A stretch of DNA of 64,000 nt from Bathymodiolus brooksi (taxonomy: Eukaryota > Mollusca > Bivalvia > Mytilida > Modiolidae): the NCBI GenBank assembly GCA_963680875.1, contig OY804588.1:92932233-92996232 (forward strand), in the 5' to 3' direction. Below are positions 41,201 to 49,807 of the stretch, one piece after another. Position numbers and translations under genes: made by a program. Position 1 is the first letter of the stretch. Every line of letters begins with the position of its first letter. The notes beneath the pieces were generated by a model. The model was not told where the DNA came from. It searched no databases and saw only the letters and a program-made list of their open reading frames with translations.

Positions 41201-44200
41201 TGAACGAAACAAAAAACCATAACCCCCCCCCCCCCCTCCTGCAAGTTAAATGGTCTAAGGCAGGCCTGATTGTTTATCAAATATAAACTGCAGATAAATT
41301 TAAAGTGGCAATGGCTTTATGCAAATCTCGTGTGCTAACAGAAGAAAAATTATGTGTATCAATGACGAATATTACACAAATATTGGCATTACATTTTGCC
41401 AGACTACGTACCGAATTTTCCCGATCATCAAAAAAGTTGTTGATATACAGGATGTTGTAATACCATGCTTTTTCGCAATGATTTACTTCCGGTCCTTCCT
41501 TTAGCCAATTTGGCCCACTTCCGGTGTAATGAAACAGTGAAACATACACCATCAGTATTAACATATAAGGTGGGGTCAATCTACAATAGAAAGGGTATAC
41601 TGTCCAATCAAGTCTGATACCAAACGTGTATGACGTCAACACAAGTCTGATATTCAAAACTTAATAGGGTCAAAACAAGTCTGATATTCAATGTTTATAA
41701 CGTAAATACAAGTCTGATATACACATGTAATATTGTAGCGCTATATCAACACCATTCAGATATTCAAAGGTTATACCGTCAATACAAGTCTGATAACAGC
41801 ACATTTGATGGCATGTATTGTAGCAATTGAAACATTCAAGCCATGACCTGGATTTCCAACAACATTTGCCGTGGTCTGTTTTTCGTTGTTTTTTTTTGTT
41901 TTTTTTTTTGTTTTGTTTTTACTTTTTTTTCTTCAGGTAATGGATTGAGGCGATAGGTGGTTGTTCGTTTTGTTAATATTGTTTGAATTGTTGACCATCA
42001 CTGTTTCAACTTTTTTTTCATAAATGTTGGCAAAGGAAATTTCCCGCCATCTATATTTTGTAGTACACTGCATTACTATTAAATTTTCCAACCTACCGCC
42101 AAAATCTGTGAAAATAAAACATGCCCCATTTCAGTCTTCCGTTATTTCTCTTCAGTTCTTTCATGACCAAATAGGTCAACAAACATCCACTGAAATAATT
42201 AACATATATGAAAACAATCTAGCAAAATATATGAAAATCAAAAATCAAAATACTACACTGTTGGAACGGTTCCAAAATTTATTCGAAAAATCGTTGAATC
42301 AGAGGCAACATCGATACCTCTCAAACATATATACATGAGCACTCCATATTCTGTCTTAATGGTGTTTTGGTATTAAACAATACGGTTGTTTCGAATCATG
42401 TCAATTCCGACCACGTTCCGTCTTTTTTTTTGTCTTGACGTCTGAACAAATCGGCAGGCGACTTCCGGTGTTTACGCTATTACTGTGACAACGTCAGCAT
42501 ATCATAGTCGTAGATGCGGTAGATTATAAGTAATTGTAATATGGAGACGCCAAGGAAACCGCTGAATAAATACTGGTGTTCGGTACCCCACTATCTGTCT
42601 GAAATCAGAAATATATGCATAAAGGCAGATCGTTTTCCTTTGATGATGCTGACAGCCGCAAATAAAGAAAGAAAACTAATTTAATTTTAAAGACGTATTT
42701 GTCTCTCCATTTAAGTCTTTGATACAAATAAAATAATTCAATTGATATCTGTCTTTTACAGAAAATGTTAAGATATTTTTAAGTTGAGGATCGAACGTTA
42801 AAACAGCACATATTGATTAGCGTTTTTGTTGTGTACATTGACACCGGAAGTTCAATGCCGATTAGTCCATCGAAATCAAGTGATCTGGCGGACGAAAATA
42901 GCAAAATTATGACGGAATGGAAATGATTCGAAACAATCGTATTCAATTATATCATGCCAGTAAGTGTTATCTTTGGAGCAGATCAGAAACTTGTCAGTAC
43001 GATGTTAAATGAAGCTGCTGCATGGAAAGGTTGAAGACACCAAAAAGATAATCAAAAACCGTAATTTGAAGAAGAAGGACAGACAATACAATGGCCAAAT
43101 ATAAAGGGACAAAAAGACAAACAACGGTCTACAAAACATTACACAGAAAACTAAAGATCGAGCAACACAAACCCACTAAAACCGAGGGTGACATCAGGTA
43201 CTCTGGAAGGGTAGACAGTTCCTGTACATGCGGTATGTATGTGTTATATGCGTTTGTGAATGATGCCGGTAAACCATATTATTCTCTAGGTTTGCAGGCA
43301 TTAGATGTTCCATCTAGAAGCAAAGTATTTTAAAAAACATCAAACTTTTAACGTTCCTGATTGGTGTTCTGTTCTTTTTTTTTTAATTTTCCATATCATT
43401 AAAGAAGAGTTTGAAAATATGAACATGCAACGTCTGGTACAATGAATGTAAAACTAAAGGTTAACGTCTTGTACAATGAATGTAAAACTAAATGTTAACG
43501 TCTTGTACAATGAATGTAAAACTAAAGGTTAACGTCTTGTACAATGAATGTAAAACTAAAGGTTAACGTCTTGTACAATGAATGTAAAACTAAATGTTAA
43601 CGTCTTGTACAATGAATGTAAAACTAAATGTTAACGTCTTGTACAATGAATGTAAAACTAAATGTTAACGTCTTGTACAATGAATGTAAAACTAAAGGTT
43701 AACGTCTTGTACAATGAATGTAAAACTAAAGGTTAACGTCTTGTACAATGAATGTAAAATTAAAGGTTAACGTCTTGTACAATGAATGTAAAACTAAAGG
43801 TTAACGTCTTGTACAATGAATGTAAAACTAAATGTTAACGTCTTGTACAATGAATGTAAAACTAAAGGTTAACGTCTTGTACAATGAATGTAAAACTAAA
43901 TGTTAACGTCTTGTACAATGAATGTAAAACTAAAGGTTAACGTCTTGTACAATGAATGTAAAACTAAATGTTAACGTCTTGTACAATGAATGTAAAACTA
44001 AATGTTAACGTCTTGTACAATGAATGTAAAACTAAAGGTTAACGTCTTGTACAATGAATGTAAAACTAAAGGTTAACGTCTTGTACAATGAATGTAAAAC
44101 TAAAGGTTAACGTCTTGTACAATGAATGTAAAACTAAATGTTAACGTCTTGTACAATGAATGTAAAACTAAATGTTAACGTCTTGTACAATGAATGTAAA

Positions 44201-47200
44201 ACTAAATGTTAACGTCTTGTACAATGAATGTAAAACTAAAGATTAACGTCTTGTACAATGAATGTAAAACTAAAGGTTAACGTCTTGTACAATGAATGTA
44301 AAATTAAAGGTTAACGTCTTGTACAATGAATGTAAAACTAAAGGTTAACGTCTTGTACAATGAATGTAAAACTAAATGTTAACGTCTTGTACAATGAATG
44401 TAAAACTAAAGGTTAACGTCTTGTACAATGAATGTAAAACTAAATGTTAACGTCTTGTACAATGAATGTAAAACTAAAGGTTAACGTCTTGTACAATGAA
44501 TGTAAAACTAAATGTTAACGTCTTGTACAATGAATGTAAAACTAAATGTTAACGTCTTGTACAATGAATGTAAAACTAAAGGTTAACGTCTTGTACAATG
44601 AATGTAAAACTAAAGGTTAACGTCTTGTACAATGAATGTAAAACTAAAGGTTAACGTCTTGTACAATGAATGTAAAACTAAATGTTAACGTCTTGTACAA
44701 TGAATGTAAAACTAAATGTTAACGTCTTGTACAATGAATGTAAAACTAAAGGTTAACGTCTTGTACAATGAATGTAAAACTAAAGGTTAACGTCTTGTAC
44801 AATGAATGTAAAACTAAATGTTAACGTCTTGTACAATGAATGTAAAACTAAATGTTAACGTCTTGTACAATGAATGTAAAACTAAAGGTTAATAGAATCC
44901 TATTATTTTTGTATATAATTTACCTTAGTGTGAAAAACGTATCGACGGAAACAAGAGCGTTTGCAACAGCACCGAATGTCCATCGGGAAAGCATCTTGGG
45001 AAAGAAGGCAGCAACGTTATCTGAAAATATATTAAATTTGCTTTAGTCACTATTTTCTGTGAATTGAGTTCATGTTATCCAAGTTTTTGGCTTGTCTTAA
45101 CATTATGTTTACACTGTTGATATTTTTTTAATTCGGATGGTCCCCGTCACTACAATATCACTTTACCCTATTAAACTATTATTACAGATTGCACTTAAAA
45201 ACTAAGTGTCAGCTTGAATTGAAATCTAGGTCTACCCAAAAAAAAAATGTATGATACCAAAGGGGTGATTAAAAGCGGTAATTCAAAGAAGGACAGACAA
45301 TACAATATCTTAATCAATAAAGATATTAAAGACAAACAATGGTTGACAAAATAATACACAGAAACTAAAGATTAAACAACTGGAACTTCGGAGGTGAATG
45401 CAGGTGCTCTGGAATGGTAAACAGTTTCTGCTCCACTAGTGACACCCGTTGTCCATGTTACGCTTGTTCAAAATCCGGTGATAAGCCAGGAATGTAGAAT
45501 TAAAGTAAATTAGGCTAACAGACCGCAAATTATATCTACCTGACTGGAATATTGTAGTCTGTAGATTTGGCTTACTATTTTCATCTTCATTAAAAAGACA
45601 CTTTAATCTTAGACAGAACTGTACAGTTGTGAGTTCGATTCTGGACCGTGATAAGGTGTACTCGATACAACTATATGTGATATGTGTCAGTTACTTGCCA
45701 CATGTAATACTGTAGTAAATAAACAGTAAGTAGTATTAAGCAAAGATAGGTCATGGTCATATCTCATTCCTAGAATAGAAAATTGTGAATCTGTAACATC
45801 AGTATTATCTTCAACAGAGCAAAATATGGATTGTTATAATGGTCAACCTATTCATAGGGATGACTCCGTAAACGAAGATGTATGTTTAATCTTTTGATAG
45901 CATTTCTTGATTAGCTGACCTGTAAAACCTTGCCAGGAAAATCCCGAGAAATATATTCAACTGGTGGAAGCTATAACCCAGTGTTTATTCAACATTTAGC
46001 TACTCGATAGTTCTAATTGAAATTGGGAAGGATTGTCCACAATATCAGCTGTCACTGAAAAACAGTACACCCGTTGTTTATACAACATTTACTAACCTGC
46101 CATTTGTAGAGGGAACTGATAGCTATGTCCCAGGATAACCCATGTCATTGATAGAAAGCGAATCCCATTGATACTTGTCAGAACTTCTTTACTTTGCTCT
46201 GTGCTTAAGATCTTGGCACCATTGGTATAAACAGAAAAAGACAATAACAGCTTCCCTCCTATTCCTACAATATATATGTGCATGATTATGATTATGTGTT
46301 CATTTCATTTAGTCAACCATATGTGATTGGTCAAAAAAATTTACTCATGTGACTTCTGACTTGAAACTTCATATCGGTCAATGAAGGCACAACCATTTAA
46401 CCACGCCCTATTCCGGGCAATATGTTCGCCCGGAGTAAAAAAAAAACCTAATAACTACATACAATAACAACAGTTGAAAATGTGGAATAATATTATTTCA
46501 TTTAATGGTGTAAAAATATAATTAAGTATTGAATACAATATTTGCAGTTTTATGGCAAAGTATATTTCGAATATGAAGGGCTGTCGCGCTTCATACAAAA
46601 TGTACTTCGGTCAACGATTCCGCGCACTACTTATATTACAAAAGACTGTATTCAATTTTCAAATTATTGTCGACGTGAGAGTAAAACAAAAGATAGAAAG
46701 TGTTAAATCAGTTACTCCGGCTCAAATTTGAATGCAATAAAATAGAATAGACAATAAAATAATGTGAATCGAAAATTCACTCGAATAATGTGTAAATTGG
46801 TTCCGTGACAACATTTATGCTTTGTTTACTCCAATGAAGTTTGACCAAGATGGCCGATAATAGCACAGGCACTTGTTTCATTCAAAAAAGATATGCCCTC
46901 TCCTCTTCCTTACTTCAAGGTAAACATCTGCCCCACTTCGCCTTGATATTTTTCGCTTATTTGTGCATCCGTTTCAATGACTTAAAAATAAAACAAGCTA
47001 CTTTCGCTGAATATTTTTGTCCAATTCGTCTGAGGGGGGCCCGGTAGGTACATTTGTATATTTAAATGTGGCAGTCGAAAAGAGAAATATGTGTAACGAT
47101 ATAATTGGGTTAGCGAAAGGATCACAAATAAGCGAAAAATATTGAGGCGAAGTGGGGAAGGGGAAAAGGGCAGATGTTTACCTTGAAGTAAGGAAGAGGA

Positions 47201-49295
47201 GGGGGCATATATTTTTTGAATGAAACAAGTGTCTGTGGATAATAGTCATCTGATAAGTTTGTGTATGTAATAGTAGAGAATCACATGTGTATGTAATAGT
47301 AGAGAATCACATGTGTATGTAATAGTAGAGAATCACATAGGTATGTAATAGTAGAGAATCACATGTGTATGTAATAGTAGAGAATCACATGTGTATGTAA
47401 TAGTAGAGAATCACACGTGTATGTAATAGTAGAGAATCACATGTGTATGTAATAGTAGAGAATCACATGTGTATGTAATAGTAGAGAATCACATGGGTAT
47501 GTAATAGTAGAGAATCACATGTGTATGTAATAGTAGAGAATCACATGGGTATGTAATAGTAGAGAATCACATGTGTATGTAATAGTAGAGAATCACATGT
47601 GTATGTAATAGTAGAGAATCACATGTGTATGTAATAGTAGAGAATCACATGTGTATGTAATAGTAGAGGATCACATGTGTATGTAATAGTAGAGAATCAC
47701 ATGTGTATGTAATAGTAGAGAATCACATGTGTATGTAATAGTAGAGAATTACATGTGTATGTAATAGTAGAGAATCACATGTGTATGTAATAGTAGAGAA
47801 TCACATGTGTATGTAATAGTAGAGAATCACATGTGTATGTAATAGTAGAGAATCACATGTGTATGTAATAGTAGAGAATCACGTGTGTATGTAATAGTAG
47901 AGAATCACATGTGTATGTAATAGTAGAGAATCACATGTGTATGTTTTATTTCTAATATTTACATAAATATGAAATAATAGCTTGAATGGACTTTAGATCA
48001 AATTCATAATTCTGCTTTATTAATTGTACTAGATCCACATACAGAATTGCTTTTTTCCATTCGAAAGTAGACATTTTGCAACACTCGGAATATAATACTG
48101 ACCAAGACCCTATCATAGGGTAATGTATATCTTTTTCATGATAAAACATGTTTTTCGCTTTTTACATAGTAAAATATAACTTTGCTACAAGCACGGTAAA
48201 AAAAAGATTGCTCAAAAGATTGCGTTCAAGGGGAAATAACTCAGAAATTGCAGGCAGTAAGATGATTTTTACCTGGTTGATGCGCCAATGGCTGTATTTT
48301 CGATTGGGGTAACAAAGGTACTTTCTCGTTAGTGTCGATTATTTCCCCATTCATCTTCGATTCACTTTCCTTTGCTTCAGCCACGCTATTATCACGCACT
48401 TTAGATTCGAGTTTTATTTGCTGCCATTTTGGCCATTGTATGAAAATAACATCATATGCTGTCCCAAGTACCATAACCGCCATAAAAAAAGAAACGACAA
48501 TTCTACAAGAAGATATATATGTATTCATCAGAATAGATTTAAAAAAAGCAACTATTTATTTACAAAAAAAAACAAAACAAAAAGAGATGCATGTGTATTG
48601 TCGCCATTAACATTAAACTGATTGCTTAAAAGAAGAAAACCGCATCGGTGGTGTAATGGTTAATGTGCTCAATTGTGCTCCGCGCTGGGGTTATCTAGTC
48701 TTGGCTGTTCTAGTACACACTGCAGATTTTACAGAGAACAGCAATGATTATCATTTCTTATGGTACCCCGAGCCTCCTAAGGCCGATCCCGGTGCTCGCC
48801 TCGAGTGTGGTAGAGCATCGGTTCGAGCCCCGGTCCGATCAACACAAAGACTAAGAAATTGGTATTTGATGCTACATCTCTAAGCAGGAAACTTACAAGT
48901 AGTAAGAGCAAAGACTGGTTGTCTTGGAATCTGGATAGCGTGTCCGAGTGGTGCGACAAGTATATCCGCGGACTGCTGTTTCAGTGACCTAGCATGGCAC
49001 TATAAATATCCCACTCAGCTTGTTGCACACCTTTTTTCTTAGTTTTCCGTGTTGTGTTGAGTGTTGTCCATTGAAGATTATCCCTTCTGTTTTCTTTAAC
49101 GTGTATGTATATTATATTCTTAGTACACAGAGGAATATATCATTCTTTTGTCGCCTGAACATTATACCTAGTGTAATGTAAGATGTAAGATTGGTACTTA
49201 CAGAACAATTATCGCCCTTGTATCAAAAGGTAAGTCTGTTTCCTGACATGCTCCACTGTATGACATTATGGCGCCGCCTGATATACCACTTAACG
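32115..49295 (-). CDS. Gene B: NRF-6-like acyltransferase-3 family membrane protein (12 exons, 5' partial)
   Basis: Spliced CDS on the minus strand, 5' to 3': 49295-49202, 48502-48273, 46264-46097, 45020-44924, 42189-42097, 41580-41412, 40729-40650, 38648-38541, 35542-35419, 34077-33891, 33608-33466, 32240-32115 (about 539 codons, TAA at 32117-32115). All introns are GT-AG. Nine exon lengths equal those of gene A (94, 168, 97, 93, 169, 80, 124, 187, 143); the others are 230 vs 185, 108 vs 111 and 126 vs 129. Motifs: [49 protein letters not shown]. It is a membrane acyltransferase-3 / NRF-6-like protein, paralogous to gene A and convergent with it. The N-terminal NRF-domain exons must lie beyond 64000, past a 13-kb satellite, so the intron before b1 is at least 14.7 kb unless the locus is rearranged. 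Substrate unknown. Confidence 0.93.
32241..32566. other. Intron 11 of gene B, first part
   Basis: AT-rich, nothing recognised. Confidence 0.4.
32567..32729. mobile_element. Fold-back MITE
   Basis: Arms of about 75 bases: TATTTAAGGATTAATCGCAA … GTTCGGTTCATGCAGAAATA … CAGGTTGTACACACC, mirrored by GGTGTGTACAACCTGGCTGA … CCTTATAAATTA. 163 bp, short loop. Confidence 0.75.
32730..33465. other. Rest of intron 11 of gene B
   Basis: AT-rich, no feature recognised. Confidence 0.4.
33466..33608 (-). CDS. Gene B exon b11
   Basis: Acceptor CATTTCAG, donor GTAAGT. Encodes [20 protein letters not shown], then [19 protein letters not shown]. 143 nt in both genes. Confidence 0.94.
33891..34077 (-). CDS. 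Gene B exon b10
   Basis: Acceptor ATTTTAG, donor GTACAT. Encodes [20 protein letters not shown], the loop [19 protein letters not shown], then [20 protein letters not shown], nearly identical to gene A at that point. 187 nt in both. Confidence 0.94.
34145..34643. mobile_element. Non-autonomous Tc1/mariner-like MITE
   Basis: TIRs of about 55 bases: CAGACTGTGGACAAAAGTAT … and, inverted, CAGAAAGTGGACAAAAGTAT, flanked by TA. 499 bp with no ORF. Intron 9 of gene B. Confidence 0.8.
34735..34925 (+). mobile_element. Family E copy
   Basis: Decayed: ATTTTGCCTCTTTCCACG … GGTCCGACAATGTCGTATTT … TTTCATTTTAT. Confidence 0.5.
35071..35346 (+). mobile_element. SINE-A copy (antisense to gene B)
   Basis: Full body; head slightly expanded by a TAACTCACAAC duplication; ends in AACACCCTAACCATAACCCT. 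Confidence 0.8.
35419..35542 (-). CDS. Gene B exon b9
   Basis: Acceptor CATTTCAG, donor GTAAGT. Encodes [20 protein letters not shown], then [13 protein letters not shown]. 124 nt, as in gene A. Confidence 0.93.
35809..35966. mobile_element. Fold-back MITE
   Basis: Arms of about 70 bases around a short loop: TTCTCCTTCAGTTTCCCATG, GGGTTACGATATTTCTCCAC, then mirrored GTGGAGAAATATCGTAACCC and CAACTGAAGGAGAA. Intron 8 of gene B. Confidence 0.75.
35967..36417. other. Intron 8 of gene B, unassigned
   Basis: Short repeated pieces (ATTCACCGA at about 35974 and 36030) but no clear element. Confidence 0.4.
36418..36571. mobile_element. MITE family G, complete copy
   Basis: TIRs GGAGATAACTGTATTGTATT and, inverted, GAGATAACTGTATTGTATTT; 154 bp, with internal sub-palindrome CACGTCGCTAGGTGAACTC. 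A left half is at 15248. Confidence 0.75.
36572..37080. other. Intron 8 of gene B, unassigned
   Basis: Nothing recognised before the 15-bp array. Confidence 0.4.
37081..37408. repeat. 15-bp tandem array, about 22 copies
   Basis: Unit AGCTTATCTTGTTTT (or AGTTTATC…). Because 15 is a multiple of three, it opens spurious ORFs (SCFSL and VLAYL repeats). Not coding in any sensible frame. Confidence 0.95.
37440..37528 (+). mobile_element. Family-P 3' fragment joined to SINE-A (duplicate of 39425)
   Basis: CGACTTACGGCCTCTGGTTA … CCCTTTGGTATCTTCAAGCT … TCGTTAATTGTTA, followed at once by SINE-A. The same junction occurs at 39425-39506. Confidence 0.7.
37529..37792 (+). mobile_element. SINE-A copy (antisense to gene B)
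   Basis: Full length: AGGGCTGTCGTGGTCGTTAT … TGAGTACGAATCTC … TTAAACACCATAACCATAAC. Confidence 0.8.
37890..38525 (+). mobile_element. Family E copy interrupted by another dispersed element (C)
   Basis: Family E runs to about 38060 (AAATGTTCCGACAGGGTG) and resumes at 38488 (ACCGACAGTGTGGTATTTTT). Between lies element C (38062-38487): CGAGGTCCCGTGTTGAGAGA, ACGTTAAAGAACCCAG, CTGAATATAGCTGAAAAATT, GGACGTTAAACATCAATCAA. The repeated CGACAGNGTG at both junctions looks like a target-site duplication. C has an ATCA-repeat tail as in mollusc SINE-type retroelements. Confidence 0.65.
38541..38648 (-). CDS. Gene B exon b8
   Basis: The acceptor is placed at TTTTAG (38654-38649). The alternative GAG 7 bases further in would create TAA across the junction. 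Encodes [20 protein letters not shown], then [16 protein letters not shown]. Donor GTTTGT is weak compared with the other junctions. Confidence 0.85.
38677..38859. mobile_element. MITE with ACAGTCAAACC termini
   Basis: ACAGTCAAACCTCCTCATTG … ACAGGTTTGACCGT; TA flanks; 183 bp. Its right end lies 18 bases outside... of no gene; its left end lies 29 bases upstream of the b8 acceptor on the minus strand. Second copy of the family at 5262-5442. Confidence 0.65.
38966..39295 (-). mobile_element. SINE-B copy (sense to gene B)
   Basis: Tail AATGAGTTAGCTATTTACCG, body TTGATGAGCTGATGATGATG, head GACCAGGGCTCGAACACACG (B box) at the right. No internal array here. Confidence 0.75.
39425..39505 (+). mobile_element. 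Family-P 3' fragment joined to SINE-A (duplicate of 37440)
   Basis: CGACTTATGGCCTCTGGTTA … TTCGTTAATTGTTAG; same truncation and junction as 37440-37528. Confidence 0.7.
39506..39713 (+). mobile_element. SINE-A copy (antisense to gene B), internally deleted
   Basis: AGGGGCCGTCTTGGTCGTGA … GTTGTGAATTCAATTCCC … ACACCCTAACTCTAACTCTA. About 60 bases of the body are missing. Confidence 0.78.
39714..40076. other. Intron 7 of gene B, unassigned
   Basis: AT-rich; nothing recognised. Confidence 0.4.
40077..40413. repeat. (TTTTG)n-type simple-sequence tract
   Basis: TTTTGTTTTGTTTTTG and TTTTGCTTTGTG variants. Gives long Phe/Cys ORFs on plus and Lys/Gln/Thr/Asn ORFs on minus that have no other support. 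Confidence 0.95.
40650..40729 (-). CDS. Gene B exon b7
   Basis: Acceptor CATTACAG, donor GTAAGT. Encodes [20 protein letters not shown], then IILPLF. 80 nt, as in gene A. Confidence 0.92.
40810..40871. mobile_element. Half copy of the CATTGTCGG MITE
   Basis: Matches the right half of 7598-7720 (GTTTCTATAGCTCGTGCAAA … CCGACAATG). Confidence 0.65.
40986..41253. mobile_element. MITE with poly-G TIRs
   Basis: CATTTAACTTGAAGGGGGGG + TTATGGTTTTTT, mirrored by AAAAAACCATAACCCCCCCC … CAAGTTAAATGG. 268 bp, with internal ATATTCTGATT repeats. Spurious ORFs on minus. Confidence 0.8.
41412..41580 (-). CDS. Gene B exon b6
   Basis: Acceptor CTATTGTAG, donor GTACGT. Encodes [20 protein letters not shown], then a loop with [20 protein letters not shown]. 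Keeps the Ile (LIL) found in the gene A array units, where the live gene A exon has Val (LVL). No array precedes it. Confidence 0.93.
41605..41805. repeat. Decayed short tandem repeat in intron 5 of gene B
   Basis: Four to five copies of CAAGTCTGATATTCAA with 15-25 base spacers. It lies just upstream of exon b6, where gene A has the exon-derived array, but the sequence is unrelated. Confidence 0.6.
41806..42096. other. Rest of intron 5 of gene B
   Basis: Poly-T tract at 41887-41930; nothing else. Confidence 0.4.
42097..42189 (-). CDS. Gene B exon b5
   Basis: Acceptor TTATTTCAG, donor GTAGGT. Encodes [20 protein letters not shown], then [10 protein letters not shown]. 93 nt, as in gene A. 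Recognised only by searching for the partner of exon a5, because no start codon makes it visible as an ORF. Confidence 0.92.
42236..42345 (-). mobile_element. Family E fragment
   Basis: AAATACTACACTGTTGGAAC … GAGGCAACATCGATACCTCT; same orientation as 13230-13425. Confidence 0.5.
42346..43027. other. Intron 4 of gene B, unassigned
   Basis: No feature recognised. Confidence 0.4.
43028..43222 (-). mobile_element. Family-P retroelement 3' fragment
   Basis: GGTTGAAGACACCAAAAAGA … CTCTGGAAGGGTAGACAGTT: antisense 3' region. Confidence 0.7.
43427..44892. repeat. 34-bp tandem array, about 43 copies, two unit types
   Basis: Unit GTTAACGTCTTGTACAATGA + ATGTAAAACTAAAG (or …AAAT), near-exact period 34. 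Units differ mainly at one G/T base, giving a two-letter code. A rare variant (AAATTAAA) recurs 544 bp (16 units) apart. Ends 31 bases from exon b4. Confidence 0.95.
44924..45020 (-). CDS. Gene B exon b4
   Basis: Acceptor TTTTCAG, donor GTAAAT. Encodes [20 protein letters not shown], then [12 protein letters not shown]. Only 31 bases separate its 3' end (44924) from the end of the 34-bp array (44892). Confidence 0.92.
45249..45495 (-). mobile_element. Family-P retroelement 3' fragment
   Basis: ATGATACCAAAGGGGTGATT … TCCACTAGTGACACCCGTTG … CCGGTGATAAGCCAGG; reaches almost to the RT stop position. Confidence 0.65.
45622..45703 (+). mobile_element. SINE-A fragment (antisense to gene B)
   Basis: ACAGTTGTGAGTTCGATTCT … AAGGTGTACTCGATACAACT: middle third only. 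Confidence 0.65.
45704..46096. other. Intron 3 of gene B, part
   Basis: No feature recognised. Confidence 0.4.
46097..46264 (-). CDS. Gene B exon b3 (conserved His helix)
   Basis: Acceptor ATTGTAG, donor GTTAGT. Encodes [18 protein letters not shown], then [19 protein letters not shown]. The GHSY His aligns with GHAY of gene A. 168 nt in both genes. Confidence 0.93.
46265..46860. other. Intron 2 of gene B, part
   Basis: AT-rich; nothing recognised. Confidence 0.4.
46861..47238. mobile_element. Fold-back element
   Basis: Arms of about 105 bases (CACTTGTTTCATTCAAAAAA, CTTACTTCAAGGTAAACATC, ACTTCGCCTTGATATTTTTC, mirrored on the right) around a loop of about 150 bases. 378 bp. It is followed closely by the 26-bp array. 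Confidence 0.75.
47263..47940. repeat. 26-bp tandem array, 26 copies
   Basis: Unit GTATGTAATAGTAGAGAATC + ACATGT, exact period 26, very few variants (ACACGT, ACATGG, ACATAG). Confidence 0.95.
47941..48272. other. Start of intron 2 of gene B
   Basis: Nothing recognised; a small minus ORF at 47952-48149 looks like chance. Confidence 0.4.
48273..48502 (-). CDS. Gene B exon b2 (first TM helix and linker)
   Basis: Acceptor TCTTGTAG, donor GTAAAA. Encodes [20 protein letters not shown], then a long charged linker with [17 protein letters not shown]. 45 nt longer than exon a2, all in the cytosolic linker. Confidence 0.9.
48644..49010 (+). mobile_element. SINE-B copy with an insertion in the tRNA-like head
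   Basis: A box GGTGGTGTAATGGTTAATGT at 48648; after about 120 foreign bases the B box GCATCGGTTCGAGCCCCGG at 48816. The body then continues to 49010 (AAGTATATCCGCGGACTGCT). Antisense to gene B. Confidence 0.7.
49202..49295 (-). CDS. Gene B exon b1 (end of NRF domain)
   Basis: Acceptor TTTGTTTCAG (49305-49296 on the minus strand), donor GTAAGT from 49201. Encodes [20 protein letters not shown], then [11 protein letters not shown]. Same 94-nt length and phase as exon a1 ([11 protein letters not shown]). Confidence 0.87.
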
Positions 49296-49640
49296 CTGAA
49301 ACAAATGATGCATGAAATGACAACATAATCATTTTTGTTCTTTGTTTTTGTTTATTTGTGTGCTTGTTTGTTGTTTTCTTTATGTTTTGTTTATGTTTTT
49401 TTTTTTTTTTTTGCTTTTTTGTTTGTTGTGTATTTTATATTTTGTTTTTATTTGTTTAGTTTTTTTTCTGCACTGTAAATACACATGTGACAGATAAGTA
49501 CACATGTGACAGATAAGTACATGTCATTTGTAATCACTACACGTTGTAGTATGGTTTCTAATAAAAAAAAATTCACACTGCAATTTCAGTTTGGTTTGTA
49601 TTTTTTTTAAAGGGGGGAGGGGGAAGGAGTAAATTCATAA
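49296..49640. other. Upstream of exon b1, T-rich
   Basis: Poly-T stretches around 49340-49465; no further exon of gene B recognised. Confidence 0.45.
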
Positions 49641-49796
49641 TGTATGGTAGTTGAATTTACAACTACATATACTATCAGTGCCTATCACCAATAAATTTAT
49701 TAGTTCGAATGCATTCATGGCGAGGTGTACTCGACACATCATATGTGATAAAGTTTGTCAGTGCCTTGCGGGAAGTGGTGGTTTTATCCGGGTACT
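49641..49796 (+). mobile_element. SINE-A copy, 3' truncated
   Basis: TATGGTAGTTGAATTTACAA … ATTAGTTCGAATGCATTCAT … TTATCCGGGTACT. The tail is missing and the 35-bp array begins soon after. Confidence 0.75.
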
Positions 49797-49807
49797 ATTT
49801 TTATTCA

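Noticed and set aside
48656..48959. Opposing ORFs of 75 and 60 codons
   Set aside because: Both lie in a SINE-B copy and its internal insertion; no coding support.
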